From Fidelibacterota bacterium (lineage in GTDB: Bacteria > Fidelibacterota > Marinisomatia > Marinisomatales > TCS55): DNA of 39,685 nucleotides. Positions within the stretch are counted from its first letter, which is position 1. Each line of letters starts with the position of its first letter. The notes under the pieces are model-generated. The model did not search any database. It was not told the origin of the DNA and saw only the letters and a list, made by a program, of their open reading frames with translations. Below, piece after piece: positions 27,432 through 36,148 of this stretch. Position numbers and translations under genes: made by a program. The stretch covers positions 1 to 39,685 of the forward strand of contig JABGZQ010000057.1 of assembly GCA_018674655.1 (NCBI GenBank). Reading direction: 5' to 3'.

Positions 27432-28372
27432 TAATGTTTTTCACCTTTCATCATGTGAAATGAATGAAAAATGGTAGGAATCAACACTTTTAATGCATCT
27501 TTCGCTGCACCAGTACTTCCCGGAAGACAAATAATAATTGTTCTGTTTACAACTCCAACTGTCAGTCGTGACAGCATTGCAGTTTTCACTTTTCCTCTCC
27601 CGTAAGCGTGGAGGGCTTGTTCAATGCCCGGCAACTTGGAATCAAATATCTTTTCCACGCTTTCAATGGTTAAATCTCTTGGTCCTAATCCTGTACCACC
27701 GGTTGTTATGATTAATTCAACACCATTTTTAATCCAATCATTAATGGTCAAAACCAACTCTTCCGAACCATCAGGTAATATTTTTTGGTGTTTTACAGAA
27801 CAATCTACATCTGAAAACCCATTGATTAATATAGGCCCGGATTTATCTACACCTTCACCAGATGAAATACTGTCACTCAAAGTAATGACACCAACATTTG
27901 GACGATATTCAACAGCATGGTCCGATTTACCACCAATTTTTTGGGTTAATTGTATATCACCAATATTCATTGTTTTATCCACGGATTTACACATATCATA
28001 AATAGTAAGTGCGGCTCCGGAAACAGCGGACAATGCTTCCATTTCTACTCCTGTGGCTTCTTTGGTTTTAACAATAGATCGAATAGAAATATCTTCGTCT
28101 CCTAAATCAAATTCAATATCAACATAAGATAAATTCAATTGATGGCACATGGGAATCATCTCTGCCGTTTTTTTCGCAGATTGAATTCCAGAAATTTTAG
28201 CGGTGGTTAGCACATTCCCCTTGGGAAGTGCATCATTCTGAATGGCTAAAATGGTTTCTGGAAGCATTGATATTTTTCCTTCTGCTTTTGCCATACGAGC
28301 TGTTGAAGCTTTGTCAGTTACATCTACCATTTTGACATTTCCAGTTTTATCTAAATGTGTAAAATCATTCAT
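27431..28372 (-). CDS. MoaC-MoaB fusion (cyclic pyranopterin phosphate synthase / Mo cofactor adenylyltransferase-like)
   Basis: This 313-residue protein joins two Mo cofactor enzymes. Residues 1-155 are MoaC: MVDVTDKASTARMAKAEG (15-32), PMCHQLNLS (74-82) and KTKEATGVEMEALSAVSGAAL (about 102-122), the conserved MoaC block. Residues about 158-313 are MoaB/MogA: VGVITLSDS (160-168) and TTGGTGLGPRDLT (223-235), then LPGSTGAAKDAL. MoaC helps make cyclic pyranopterin phosphate; MogA/MoaB adenylylates molybdopterin. A fused pair gives both steps in one chain. It lies 1 bp after the moaA stop. Confidence 0.94.
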   Translation of the reverse strand: MNDFTHLDKTGNVKMVDVTDKASTARMAKAEGKISMLPETILAIQNDALPKGNVLTTAKISGIQSAKKTAEMIPMCHQLNLSYVDIEFDLGDEDISIRSIVKTKEATGVEMEALSAVSGAALTIYDMCKSVDKTMNIGDIQLTQKIGGKSDHAVEYRPNVGVITLSDSISSGEGVDKSGPILINGFSDVDCSVKHQKILPDGSEELVLTINDWIKNGVELIITTGGTGLGPRDLTIESVEKIFDSKLPGIEQALHAYGRGKVKTAMLSRLTVGVVNRTIIICLPGSTGAAKDALKVLIPTIFHSFHMMKGEKH

Positions 28373-28373
28373 A

Positions 28374-29420
28374 TTATCCCCCTATTTGAGTCATGGATTC
28401 CCTGTTGTCATTCCCTTGATTTTGGGCTTCCCATCCATCTTTAAATTTTTTCTTCATTGTTCCGTAAATCATGTCTTTAATCATCATATCAGTTTTTCCC
28501 GTCCGCATGGCATCTCGAAGATTTATTTCATTTTGGCTATAAAGGCAGTTCAATAATTTTCCATCCGCCGTAATTCGGATGCGATTACATGCTCCGCACA
28601 AACTACGTGAATAAGCGGGAATGACTGCCACTTTCCCCTTATAATCATCCACACGGAAAATATGGTGTTCGGTTCGAGAACCATCAATAGGCTTCAATTC
28701 ACTCACTTGATTTTTTATATCAGCCAAAATATGGTCAGCCCCATAAAATTTCCCTGTTTTCCATATTTGATGAGAATCAAAGGGCATCAATTCGACAAAT
28801 CGAACAGTAATATCATTTTCTTTTGTCAGTCTTACAAAATCCATGAGTTCATCATCATTAAAATCACGCATGCCAACCACATTCAGTTTGATGGATTGAA
28901 TGGTTGATTGCATGGCTTTATGGAGACTATTTAATACCAGATCTAAACCATCTCGTCGAGTGATTATTTTAAATTTTTTCGGATTCAATGTATCCAGACT
29001 AATATTTAATCCGGAAACTCCTGATTCTTCTAAATCATGAATATATTTTGAAAGTAATAGCCCATTTGTGGTTACATGAATTGAATCAATTCCGTCCATA
29101 CTGTTTGCATATTGAATAATGGGGAACAAGTCTTTTCGGAGCAATGGTTCGCCCCCGGTTAACCGAATTTTAGTAACGCCCATCTCACTGGTTAATTCTA
29201 AAAGATGAAATATTTCATCTATAGATAGGAGTTTATCTTCACTGCGAAAATTGATCCCTTCTTCCGGCATACAATACATACACCTAAGATTACACTTTTC
29301 ATTTAATGCGAGACGAAGATAATTGAAGGTTCGACCGTGTTGGTCTTCTATGGGTGATGCTGAAGTTTTCAGCACACCAGGTGATGGGGCAGTATATGTG
29401 TTATTTTCTATCACTCTCAT
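28374..29420 (-). CDS. moaA: GTP 3',8-cyclase MoaA
   Basis: MoaA is a radical SAM enzyme that starts molybdopterin synthesis from GTP. The 348-residue protein has the SAM cluster CNLRCMYC (Cys43, Cys47, Cys50), the second cluster CGACNRIRI...C (Cys275, Cys278, Cys292) and the C-terminal tail ending in GG, both needed for activity. The N-terminus is about 20 residues longer than usual. It starts about 132 bp after the soeA-like stop; this gap holds the structured leader at 29431-29534. Confidence 0.96.
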   Translation of the reverse strand: MRVIENNTYTAPSPGVLKTSASPIEDQHGRTFNYLRLALNEKCNLRCMYCMPEEGINFRSEDKLLSIDEIFHLLELTSEMGVTKIRLTGGEPLLRKDLFPIIQYANSMDGIDSIHVTTNGLLLSKYIHDLEESGVSGLNISLDTLNPKKFKIITRRDGLDLVLNSLHKAMQSTIQSIKLNVVGMRDFNDDELMDFVRLTKENDITVRFVELMPFDSHQIWKTGKFYGADHILADIKNQVSELKPIDGSRTEHHIFRVDDYKGKVAVIPAYSRSLCGACNRIRITADGKLLNCLYSQNEINLRDAMRTGKTDMMIKDMIYGTMKKKFKDGWEAQNQGNDNRESMTQIGG

Positions 29421-29430
29421 TCCAATTCAT

Positions 29431-29534
29431 CCCCCACTACTAACGGGGAAATCGGGAGCAAATTCTGATGTTTCCACCAAAACCGTACCGGCCTATTACC
29501 TTATTAACCAGCTGGATAACGTAGGTAATTCGGC
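29431..29534 (-). promoter_or_regulatory. Structured leader before moaA, possible translational control element
   Basis: The 132-nt gap between the Mo-enzyme gene and moaA folds on the minus strand. A long imperfect stem-loop spans 29534-29491: outer GCC/GGC, then perfect ATTACCT/AGGTAAT (29529-29523 with 29501-29495), then TTA-CC/GG-TAA around an AGCT loop. Nearer the ATG, CCCC (29448-29445) can pair with the GGGG of a GGGGGA segment (29435-29430) that lies about 10 nt before the ATG and may be the ribosome site. This could hide the site. I cannot assign it to a known riboswitch class, including the Moco motif. Confidence 0.4.
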
Positions 29535-29552
29535 TAAAAGAACTAAGACAAT

Positions 29553-32399
29553 TTAATCTTCTTTATTTATATAAAACTGCTCTTTTTTGGGGGTTAATGG
29601 TCGTCCCATCCAAAGGGGTCTTCGCAATCCATTTGGGTGAGTTTCCCGTTCTTTTGCCCATTCGTTCCATTTTTTAAAATGTTCGAATGATTTATTGGTA
29701 TCCACAAACACATCTCCATATTTCTCATCAGGATTTGGAACAGAAATGCTCACTTTCTGCAGCCAGCAATGAGCGCCGGAAATTGGATCGGGATTGGCCG
29801 CATGGGTAATATTTTGATGAACGCCACCATCACGCCACCAGATACGATTGGTATCAGGATCATCTGTTTTCCAGGATTCAACCCCCTTGACTGTTTTCAT
29901 TCTCCATTTTCCATCACCAAGATTTCGTATGTCAACGGTATTGGTCATAAAACGGTTCCCTTCGTCCTGTTGCCGACGCCAGCGACCGATATGGTGTGAA
30001 CAGGCCACCACCCCCGGCTTAATCGCTTCCGTCACCCAGACCTTGTCCACAAACCAACCTATCTCGGTTGTGATTTTAAGTAAATCCCCATTTTCTGCTC
30101 CAAGCCTTTTTGCGTCTTCGGTATGAATCCAAATTGGATTTCGATGGGCGATCTCCGTTAGCCATTTGGCATTTGCGGATCGGGAATGAATGTGGGTGGG
30201 TAACCTGAAATTTGGTAGCAGCACACATTCATTTATATCCCGATCCATCTCACTCAAATGTACATGGCTTTTAATTCGATATCCTGGTGTGGCGTGCTCC
30301 GGGTAGCCAAAATCAACCATAGTTTGCGAATATAATTCCTGCCGTCTGGATGGGGTTGGGAAACCGTTATAATTTTTTCCATTAACTTGTATGCCAATTA
30401 CCTTATCATCTTTTTTGATCTGTCCATTGGGCTGAACGATTCCGTCCGGTTCCGTTAATTCTTTTTCATTATTTCGATAAACGTTATCCTCCACCAGAAA
30501 AGCTCCATATTTCCGCATGTATTCTAATGCAGATAACCCTTCTTTTTCAGCTGCATCTGGTAATCCATTTGTATGCTCAAAAATGTATTGATAATATTCA
30601 TCAATATTGATTTTTTCACCTTCGCGGTAAGGACTCATAAAATGCTTACGGATACCCAGATCATCGTTCCTATCAATCCGCCAGGAAAGCTCGATCCAGA
30701 ATTCATCTTCTTCCCACACTTCCCCGGGATTGACTTCATAAGTGAATTCTACTTCTTTACCATCCCGGCGGGATTTTTCCCTTAAAACAGGCTGTCTAAA
30801 AGCAATCCACACACCGGCCTGTGTCTCATAAGAATTAATGTCATGGCGCTCTGAAGCATGCCCCATGGGCAGCACATAATCAGCGAAAAAGGCGGTTTCA
30901 TTCCAGGTTGGTGTCAGGGCCACATGGCAGCCGATCTTTTCTTCATCGGAAAGCATCTCAATCCAAGTAAAGCCATCGGGATAGGTCCAGACCGGATTAA
31001 ATACACGAGTGAAATACATATCCAGAGAACCGCGGTTGTCTTTCAGTAGGTGGGGCAGAATTTCACTCATTTCGTAATGGGTCAAGGTGTATTCCCTGGG
31101 CCAGTTCAGTTCATTCCAGGCATCGGGTCCCGGTGGTGAATCGAAGAATTCCGGATGAAATTTATTCCAGACGCTGGGAGATGTCCCCCCTTCCGTTCCC
31201 ACAGATCCAGTAAGTACGTTCAGCAAATGCAGGGTGCGAGCAACCTGCCAGCCTCCTAAATTTCCGATGGATGCACCGCGCCAGACATGGGTGGACAATT
31301 TGCTACCTGCTTTTCCCACTAATTCAGCGACCCGTACAATCTGATCCGCATCAATTTGTGCTTCTTTTGCTGCGAATTCCGGTGTGTATTCAGCCCATTC
31401 TTCACCTAATCGTTTTATAAATTGATCAAATTCAACGGAATCATCCGGATGAAGATTCTTCAGATATTCATCCCAGTTCACCCAGTTTTCCATATAATTG
31501 CGGTCATACAGTCCATCATCCAGAATAATCTTCGCCATAGCCATAAACACAGCCGATTCACTCCCTGGATAAGTGGGCATCCATTCATCTGCCATGGAAG
31601 CGGTGTTGGACAGGCGAGGATCCATGACAATCAGCTTGGCACCTTTCATCATTCCTTCCATAATCCGCTGGGCGTGGGGATTAAAATAGTGTCCTGTTTC
31701 CAAATGGGATGACGCCAATAAAATCACGTCTGCATTGGTATGGTCCGGACTGGGTCGATCGTATTTATGCCACATTGCATAACCTGCGCGGGCACCTGCA
31801 GAACATATATTCGTATGGGAATTATGACCATCCACACCCCAAGCTTTCAGCACACGTTCCGCATAACCTTCATGTCCGGGACGACCCACATGATAGACCA
31901 CCTTTTCTTTACTTTTTCGCAAAGATACAGCAATCTTTTCTGAAATTTCATCTAATGCTTGATCCCATGTGATGCGTTCCCACTTTCCAGCTCCACGCTC
32001 ACCGACTCGCTTCAAGGGATATAGAATCCGTTCCGTATCATTGATCTGATTGATGGTGGCAGGGCCTTTGGCACAATTTCGCCCGCGGCTACCCGGATGG
32101 TGAGGATTCCCTTCAAACTTTTGTACTTTATTAGAATCTTTATCAACGTAGGCCAAAAGTCCGCATGCCGATTCGCAATTGAAGCATGTAGTTGGAATAA
32201 TGGAATAATGTCGTACCTTTTTTTCCGGCCAAGCCTGTGGGTCCAATTCTGTAAAGTCATCCCATTCGCTGGGCTCGGGATATTTATATAATTCCCGTGG
32301 GCCTTCCATGGCGAATTTTTCAGACCAATCCGGACGGTCTGATATTTTTGGAATGAGCCCAATGGACTCTGAAAATGTTTCTATCCAACTGCGTTTCAT
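29553..32399 (-). CDS. Molybdopterin oxidoreductase catalytic subunit, SoeA/PsrA-like, cytoplasmic
   Basis: This 948-residue DMSO-reductase-family subunit binds a bis-MGD molybdenum centre and one 4Fe-4S cluster (Cys72, Cys75, Cys79, Cys109). A likely Mo ligand is Cys199 in HTNICSAG. There is no twin-arginine signal, so it probably acts in the cytoplasm, as SoeA does and unlike PsrA or PhsA. I start it at 32399 (MKRSWIETF), 2 bp after the upstream stop, not at an upstream ATG that would overlap the membrane subunit by 73 bp. The partner fuses electron-transfer and membrane subunits. In SoeABC, sulfite is oxidised to sulfate with electrons to quinone; a reductase running the other way is the alternative. 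Confidence 0.87.
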   Translation of the reverse strand: MKRSWIETFSESIGLIPKISDRPDWSEKFAMEGPRELYKYPEPSEWDDFTELDPQAWPEKKVRHYSIIPTTCFNCESACGLLAYVDKDSNKVQKFEGNPHHPGSRGRNCAKGPATINQINDTERILYPLKRVGERGAGKWERITWDQALDEISEKIAVSLRKSKEKVVYHVGRPGHEGYAERVLKAWGVDGHNSHTNICSAGARAGYAMWHKYDRPSPDHTNADVILLASSHLETGHYFNPHAQRIMEGMMKGAKLIVMDPRLSNTASMADEWMPTYPGSESAVFMAMAKIILDDGLYDRNYMENWVNWDEYLKNLHPDDSVEFDQFIKRLGEEWAEYTPEFAAKEAQIDADQIVRVAELVGKAGSKLSTHVWRGASIGNLGGWQVARTLHLLNVLTGSVGTEGGTSPSVWNKFHPEFFDSPPGPDAWNELNWPREYTLTHYEMSEILPHLLKDNRGSLDMYFTRVFNPVWTYPDGFTWIEMLSDEEKIGCHVALTPTWNETAFFADYVLPMGHASERHDINSYETQAGVWIAFRQPVLREKSRRDGKEVEFTYEVNPGEVWEEDEFWIELSWRIDRNDDLGIRKHFMSPYREGEKINIDEYYQYIFEHTNGLPDAAEKEGLSALEYMRKYGAFLVEDNVYRNNEKELTEPDGIVQPNGQIKKDDKVIGIQVNGKNYNGFPTPSRRQELYSQTMVDFGYPEHATPGYRIKSHVHLSEMDRDINECVLLPNFRLPTHIHSRSANAKWLTEIAHRNPIWIHTEDAKRLGAENGDLLKITTEIGWFVDKVWVTEAIKPGVVACSHHIGRWRRQQDEGNRFMTNTVDIRNLGDGKWRMKTVKGVESWKTDDPDTNRIWWRDGGVHQNITHAANPDPISGAHCWLQKVSISVPNPDEKYGDVFVDTNKSFEHFKKWNEWAKERETHPNGLRRPLWMGRPLTPKKEQFYINKED

Positions 32400-32401
32400 A
32401 C

Positions 32402-34009
32402 TTAACTCAATGGTATCATTTGCGGTACGCGGATGCGTACAAATTCTGTTAAATAAATTCCAATCAATGCACATATGCCTGCTATTAATGCCATACTTGG
32501 ATAAGCATTAATCAATATGATGGGCACCACACTTCCAATGACAATACCCGCCCAGAAATATTTAGAATAATATCCTTTTGTCATGAGTTCAATAGCTTTG
32601 TTAGTATCGGTTGTATCATGGGGCATTAAAATTTCTTTTGCCATGATAACCATATTTGCCACAATTCCCCACAGCAATGTATTTGCTACTTCAGATATAG
32701 TGTCCGGTGCAATAAACATCATAACAACTGATCCTGCCATAATTGCATGAACTAACATATGTACTGCTGAAAGTTCAGTGGATTGCCATAAATCTCTCGA
32801 CCGTGCTTGTCCAAATAAGAAGGCTGTATAAATTGCTCCTAATACTGCAAATACAGCACCTATATTCCATAACCAATCCCATCCAAGACTAAAATAATTA
32901 TCGAATAATTTTAGCGTAACTAATCCACCAAACCCTGTGATAATATATGCACCACGGACAAGCCATGACTTCCATTGTGGCCGAAGTAATACATACAAAA
33001 ATCGATCTGGGCGATCTAAATCTTTCACCAAAAAAGCGCCTGTGAGTCCCATAAATACTAAAGTAGTCATAAGCCCCGTCAATTCTGATGTTTGGGAAAG
33101 ACTTCCATCAAGCATGTTCCAAATTGCCATCATTAAAAAAGTACCAGTAGCAATGGCTTTTGTCCACACATAGGCTGGGACTTCCCAGCCCCAAAGAACG
33201 CCTTTACTTGGGGAATCATAGACACGACGTGCTTTTGCTGAATCCACTTCCTGTTGAATTTCTTGTGTTACATTATCAATAGCGCGTAGGTCAATTGATT
33301 TGCCGGTTCTGGCAGAATTTTCCATGGCCAATTGAACCAGTAAATTTTCTGTATCCGATTCGGTCACACGCTTGTCTGCATATTTTGCATAATGCCCCAC
33401 ACCCGCTTCTTGTTCTGACCATAAATATTTCCCATCCCGAGTTGTTGCATTGGGATCAAGCATTTCATTCGTCCCATTCACATAATACAAATTGGGATTG
33501 GTCAATTTTTCCGGCTTTCGTGTCATGGTATCTTCATTGATAACTAATTGGGCAATCTTGGAATTAGAATCATCCAAATCACCAGAGACAATGGCTTCTA
33601 CCGGACAGATCACCACACAAGCTGGCTCATAGCCATAATCCACGCGATGGGCACAATAATTACATTTAGCCGCTGTATTTGTATTGGGATCGATATACAA
33701 GGCATCATAGGGGCAGGCCTGCATACAGGATTTACAGCCAATACATCGGTCATTGTCAAAATCAACAATACCATCAGCTCTTGTGTGCAGTGCCGTGGTT
33801 GGGCAAATTTCTACGCAGGGCGCATCTGCACAATGGTTGCATCGATGGACTGAAAATTCCCGTGAGTTGTTTGGGAAAATTCCCGTTTCAATATATTTTA
33901 CATGGGTGCGATTGACACCAATGGGAACATCGTGCTCACTTTTGCAAGCCACGGTACAGGCATGACAGCCAATGCACATTCTATTATCTATTATAAAACC
34001 GTAATTCAT
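32402..34009 (-). CDS. Fused 4Fe-4S electron-transfer and NrfD-type membrane subunit (SoeBC-like)
   Basis: This 535-residue protein joins two subunits that are normally separate. Residues 1-140 carry 16 cysteines for four 4Fe-4S clusters: 12, 15, 18, 22; 57, 60, 65, 69; 89, 92, 95, 99; 116, 119, 131, 135, the DmsB/PsrB pattern. A linker (about 150-270) follows. Residues about 275-535 hold about eight membrane helices of the NrfD/PsrC type, which exchange electrons with quinone. It starts 58 bp after the second lipoate ligase and is followed after 2 bp by the catalytic subunit. Because the catalytic subunit lacks a Tat signal, the iron-sulfur part should also face the cytoplasm. Confidence 0.92.
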   Translation of the reverse strand: MNYGFIIDNRMCIGCHACTVACKSEHDVPIGVNRTHVKYIETGIFPNNSREFSVHRCNHCADAPCVEICPTTALHTRADGIVDFDNDRCIGCKSCMQACPYDALYIDPNTNTAAKCNYCAHRVDYGYEPACVVICPVEAIVSGDLDDSNSKIAQLVINEDTMTRKPEKLTNPNLYYVNGTNEMLDPNATTRDGKYLWSEQEAGVGHYAKYADKRVTESDTENLLVQLAMENSARTGKSIDLRAIDNVTQEIQQEVDSAKARRVYDSPSKGVLWGWEVPAYVWTKAIATGTFLMMAIWNMLDGSLSQTSELTGLMTTLVFMGLTGAFLVKDLDRPDRFLYVLLRPQWKSWLVRGAYIITGFGGLVTLKLFDNYFSLGWDWLWNIGAVFAVLGAIYTAFLFGQARSRDLWQSTELSAVHMLVHAIMAGSVVMMFIAPDTISEVANTLLWGIVANMVIMAKEILMPHDTTDTNKAIELMTKGYYSKYFWAGIVIGSVVPIILINAYPSMALIAGICALIGIYLTEFVRIRVPQMIPLS

Positions 34010-34067
34010 TTTATCTTTTTATACAGCCGATTCAAAAATGGGTCTTGAAGGTAGAATTTGAGTGTAT

Positions 34068-35039
34068 TCATGTCACTAAATCTTTGAATATTTTTCCAAC
34101 TAATATTACTTCAATATTATCATTTGGTTTATCCAATTTGGCAGAATGAATTTTTCCATCTTCCACTCTGAAACTCCCCATCACTTTTTCCCCATCTATG
34201 TCAATTTCATCATAATGAATAAATACATTCCGAGCAATTTTCAGGGGTTTCCGTTTGGATGAGCCATTCCCATCATCCATGGAATTCAAAAAAGATTCAG
34301 ACCGCAACACAGCCCCAACTTGTCCTGCCCGTTCAATTTCATCTATGGTCATGCCCCCAGGATTTAACTTTCGCCCTAAATGAGATTCATATTCTTCAAT
34401 CAATTGGTTGGCAAGTTTATCCATTTTCACCATGGAGCCAATATCATCCAGCGTAATTATGTGGTCTTTCAAGGCATCTTTTGCCAATGCACGAAAGCAT
34501 TCATTTGGGGCATTCCACACAGATGCCATGGTGTCATAATCAAAGTCAAAAAGAATATTGCCCACTACAATACTCGCTTCGCCCATTTGCCCGCCACCAA
34601 TACCAGCAACACGCTTTCCATTCATTTCGACTTCATGGCTCCCCACCAATTCTGCTTTTACATCAAAAAAATGTTTAAGCATTTTGACGACGGGCGTGAG
34701 CATTTGTTCATATACTTTATCCGAATTCGCCGGTACACGGGTTTTGTGAAAAACGCATTGATAAAAAAGTTGATTTGAATCCAAATAGGTTCCACCACCA
34801 CCAACTTTTCTACGTAAAATGGGAATCTCTTTTTCATCGCAGACATTTCGGTTGAATATTTCATCCAGTTTCTGATGATAGCCTAAACATACATATGTAT
34901 CGGATGGTTGAGAAATAATAATAGTATCCGGTGTATCTTCCGTCATGAGTTCCGCAACGGTGTGATATACCGCCTGCGTTTGCCAACCGGGAATTCGACC
35001 CATGTGGATTAACCGAATGAATTTTTCGTGTTTGTTCAA
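34068..35039 (-). CDS. Lipoate-protein ligase (sLpl-like, second copy)
   Basis: This 323-residue enzyme activates lipoate with ATP and transfers it to a carrier lysine. The LplA fold is shown by RRKVGGGGTYLD (76-87), the lipoate-pocket glycine-rich motif, and MNGKRVAGIGGGQ (139-151) with the catalytic Lys142. The C-terminal part (about 215-323) has an LplB-like accessory domain. It differs clearly from the first ligase (37104-38228). It overlaps the radical SAM gene upstream by 4 bp and precedes the SoeBC-like gene. It may serve LbpA, octanoate, or another carrier; the sequence does not say which. Confidence 0.88.
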   Translation of the reverse strand: MNKHEKFIRLIHMGRIPGWQTQAVYHTVAELMTEDTPDTIIISQPSDTYVCLGYHQKLDEIFNRNVCDEKEIPILRRKVGGGGTYLDSNQLFYQCVFHKTRVPANSDKVYEQMLTPVVKMLKHFFDVKAELVGSHEVEMNGKRVAGIGGGQMGEASIVVGNILFDFDYDTMASVWNAPNECFRALAKDALKDHIITLDDIGSMVKMDKLANQLIEEYESHLGRKLNPGGMTIDEIERAGQVGAVLRSESFLNSMDDGNGSSKRKPLKIARNVFIHYDEIDIDGEKVMGSFRVEDGKIHSAKLDKPNDNIEVILVGKIFKDLVT

Positions 35040-36139
35040 ACTGGATTTCCTAATGTTCCATTTAATTGCATTTGCTCACGGATAACGGTTAATTCATCAC
35101 CAGTGGGTTTAAAAGGATAATCTCGAAATTCTTCACCTGGACGATATGAACCATAAGGGCGATTACAGGCCATCACACCGTCACGATCAGGACAGCCATT
35201 TGTCATAAACGGGTTTCCTTCATTAATGGTATTTTGAATTAAATCTTCATCAGAATCAATGGATGTAATGAACCCATTCTCATCAAATTGAAATACATTT
35301 CGCTCCACGTTTTTTTCTTCAATGAGATATTTTGCCAACTGCACCCGACGATGGCGTTTAATGGGTTGCTGTGTTTGGTACTGCAATGTGGTTCCTGGCT
35401 CCGGATTAAATGAAAATAAATACCCTGCAATTTCTTCTGACTTTAATCGATATAACATATCCACTAAATCACGATCTGTCTCTCCCAAACCTACAATCAA
35501 ATGGCAATTTACATTCATAGGGCCATAAATCTTTCGTGCTGCCCGAACCATTTCCCAATGGTAATCCCAATCATGGGGACCACTGGCTTCCTTACCGCGA
35601 GTTTTTATGAATAATTCTTCTGTAACAGCATCCAATCCATACCCAATAATATCAATCCCTTCTTCCTTCAATTGCTCCAAAAAAGGAACAGTCATGGTTG
35701 TGGCATTTACCAATCCGGATAGTGGAACTTCTGGTGCTGCGATGTGCACCTTTCGAGTAATTTTTATTAAATCATCATTCGCTCTAGAGTCTTGAACTTG
35801 AGAAATACAGACACGCCCCACGGAATTTTCTGCTTCTTTTTCTGCAAGCTTTTCTGCAATTAAATCTGTGGAAAATAGGGGCCAATCCACGCGAATGAAA
35901 CTGTTTTCTTCTGCTAATCCGGGACGCTCTCGTGCTAATCCACAATAACTGCAATTGGCAAAACAGCCTTCTGGATAATTTTGCAATAAATTGATACATC
36001 CACATCCACAACCGTGAATTCGGCCCGGTTTGAGTCCTAGTTCTATGGCAGCCGCCATACTAATCCGAACATAATCCGGACTAATATTCAGCAATTCTTC
36101 TTGTTCTTGTGATGATAATTTTATTTGTTCTACATTCAT
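35036..36139 (-). CDS. Radical SAM protein of the LipS1/LipS2 lipoate-synthase type
   Basis: This 367-residue radical SAM protein has the cluster CFANCSYC (Cys59, Cys63, Cys66). An N-terminal HGCGCGC (Cys44, Cys46, Cys48) and a C-terminal block with Cys316 and Cys325 followed by RPYGSYRPGEE may hold an auxiliary cluster and a ligand serine, as expected for a sulfur-inserting enzyme. It would insert sulfur into octanoyl chains to make lipoate, in place of LipA. Position beside another radical SAM protein, two ligases and an LbpA-like carrier is the known LipS1/LipS2 context. I do not assign which of the two it is. Biotin synthase is the alternative annotation. It overlaps the second ligase by 4 bp and follows the next gene by 9 bp. 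Confidence 0.75.
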   Translation of the reverse strand: MNVEQIKLSSQEQEELLNISPDYVRISMAAAIELGLKPGRIHGCGCGCINLLQNYPEGCFANCSYCGLARERPGLAEENSFIRVDWPLFSTDLIAEKLAEKEAENSVGRVCISQVQDSRANDDLIKITRKVHIAAPEVPLSGLVNATTMTVPFLEQLKEEGIDIIGYGLDAVTEELFIKTRGKEASGPHDWDYHWEMVRAARKIYGPMNVNCHLIVGLGETDRDLVDMLYRLKSEEIAGYLFSFNPEPGTTLQYQTQQPIKRHRRVQLAKYLIEEKNVERNVFQFDENGFITSIDSDEDLIQNTINEGNPFMTNGCPDRDGVMACNRPYGSYRPGEEFRDYPFKPTGDELTVIREQMQLNGTLGNPV

Positions 36140-36148
36140 ATTTCTCCC

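Noticed and set aside
32400-32474. Upstream ATG extending the molybdoenzyme gene by 25 residues
   Set aside because: It would overlap the membrane-subunit gene by 73 bp, whereas the ATG at 32399 lies 2 bp after that gene's stop and starts a plausible protein.
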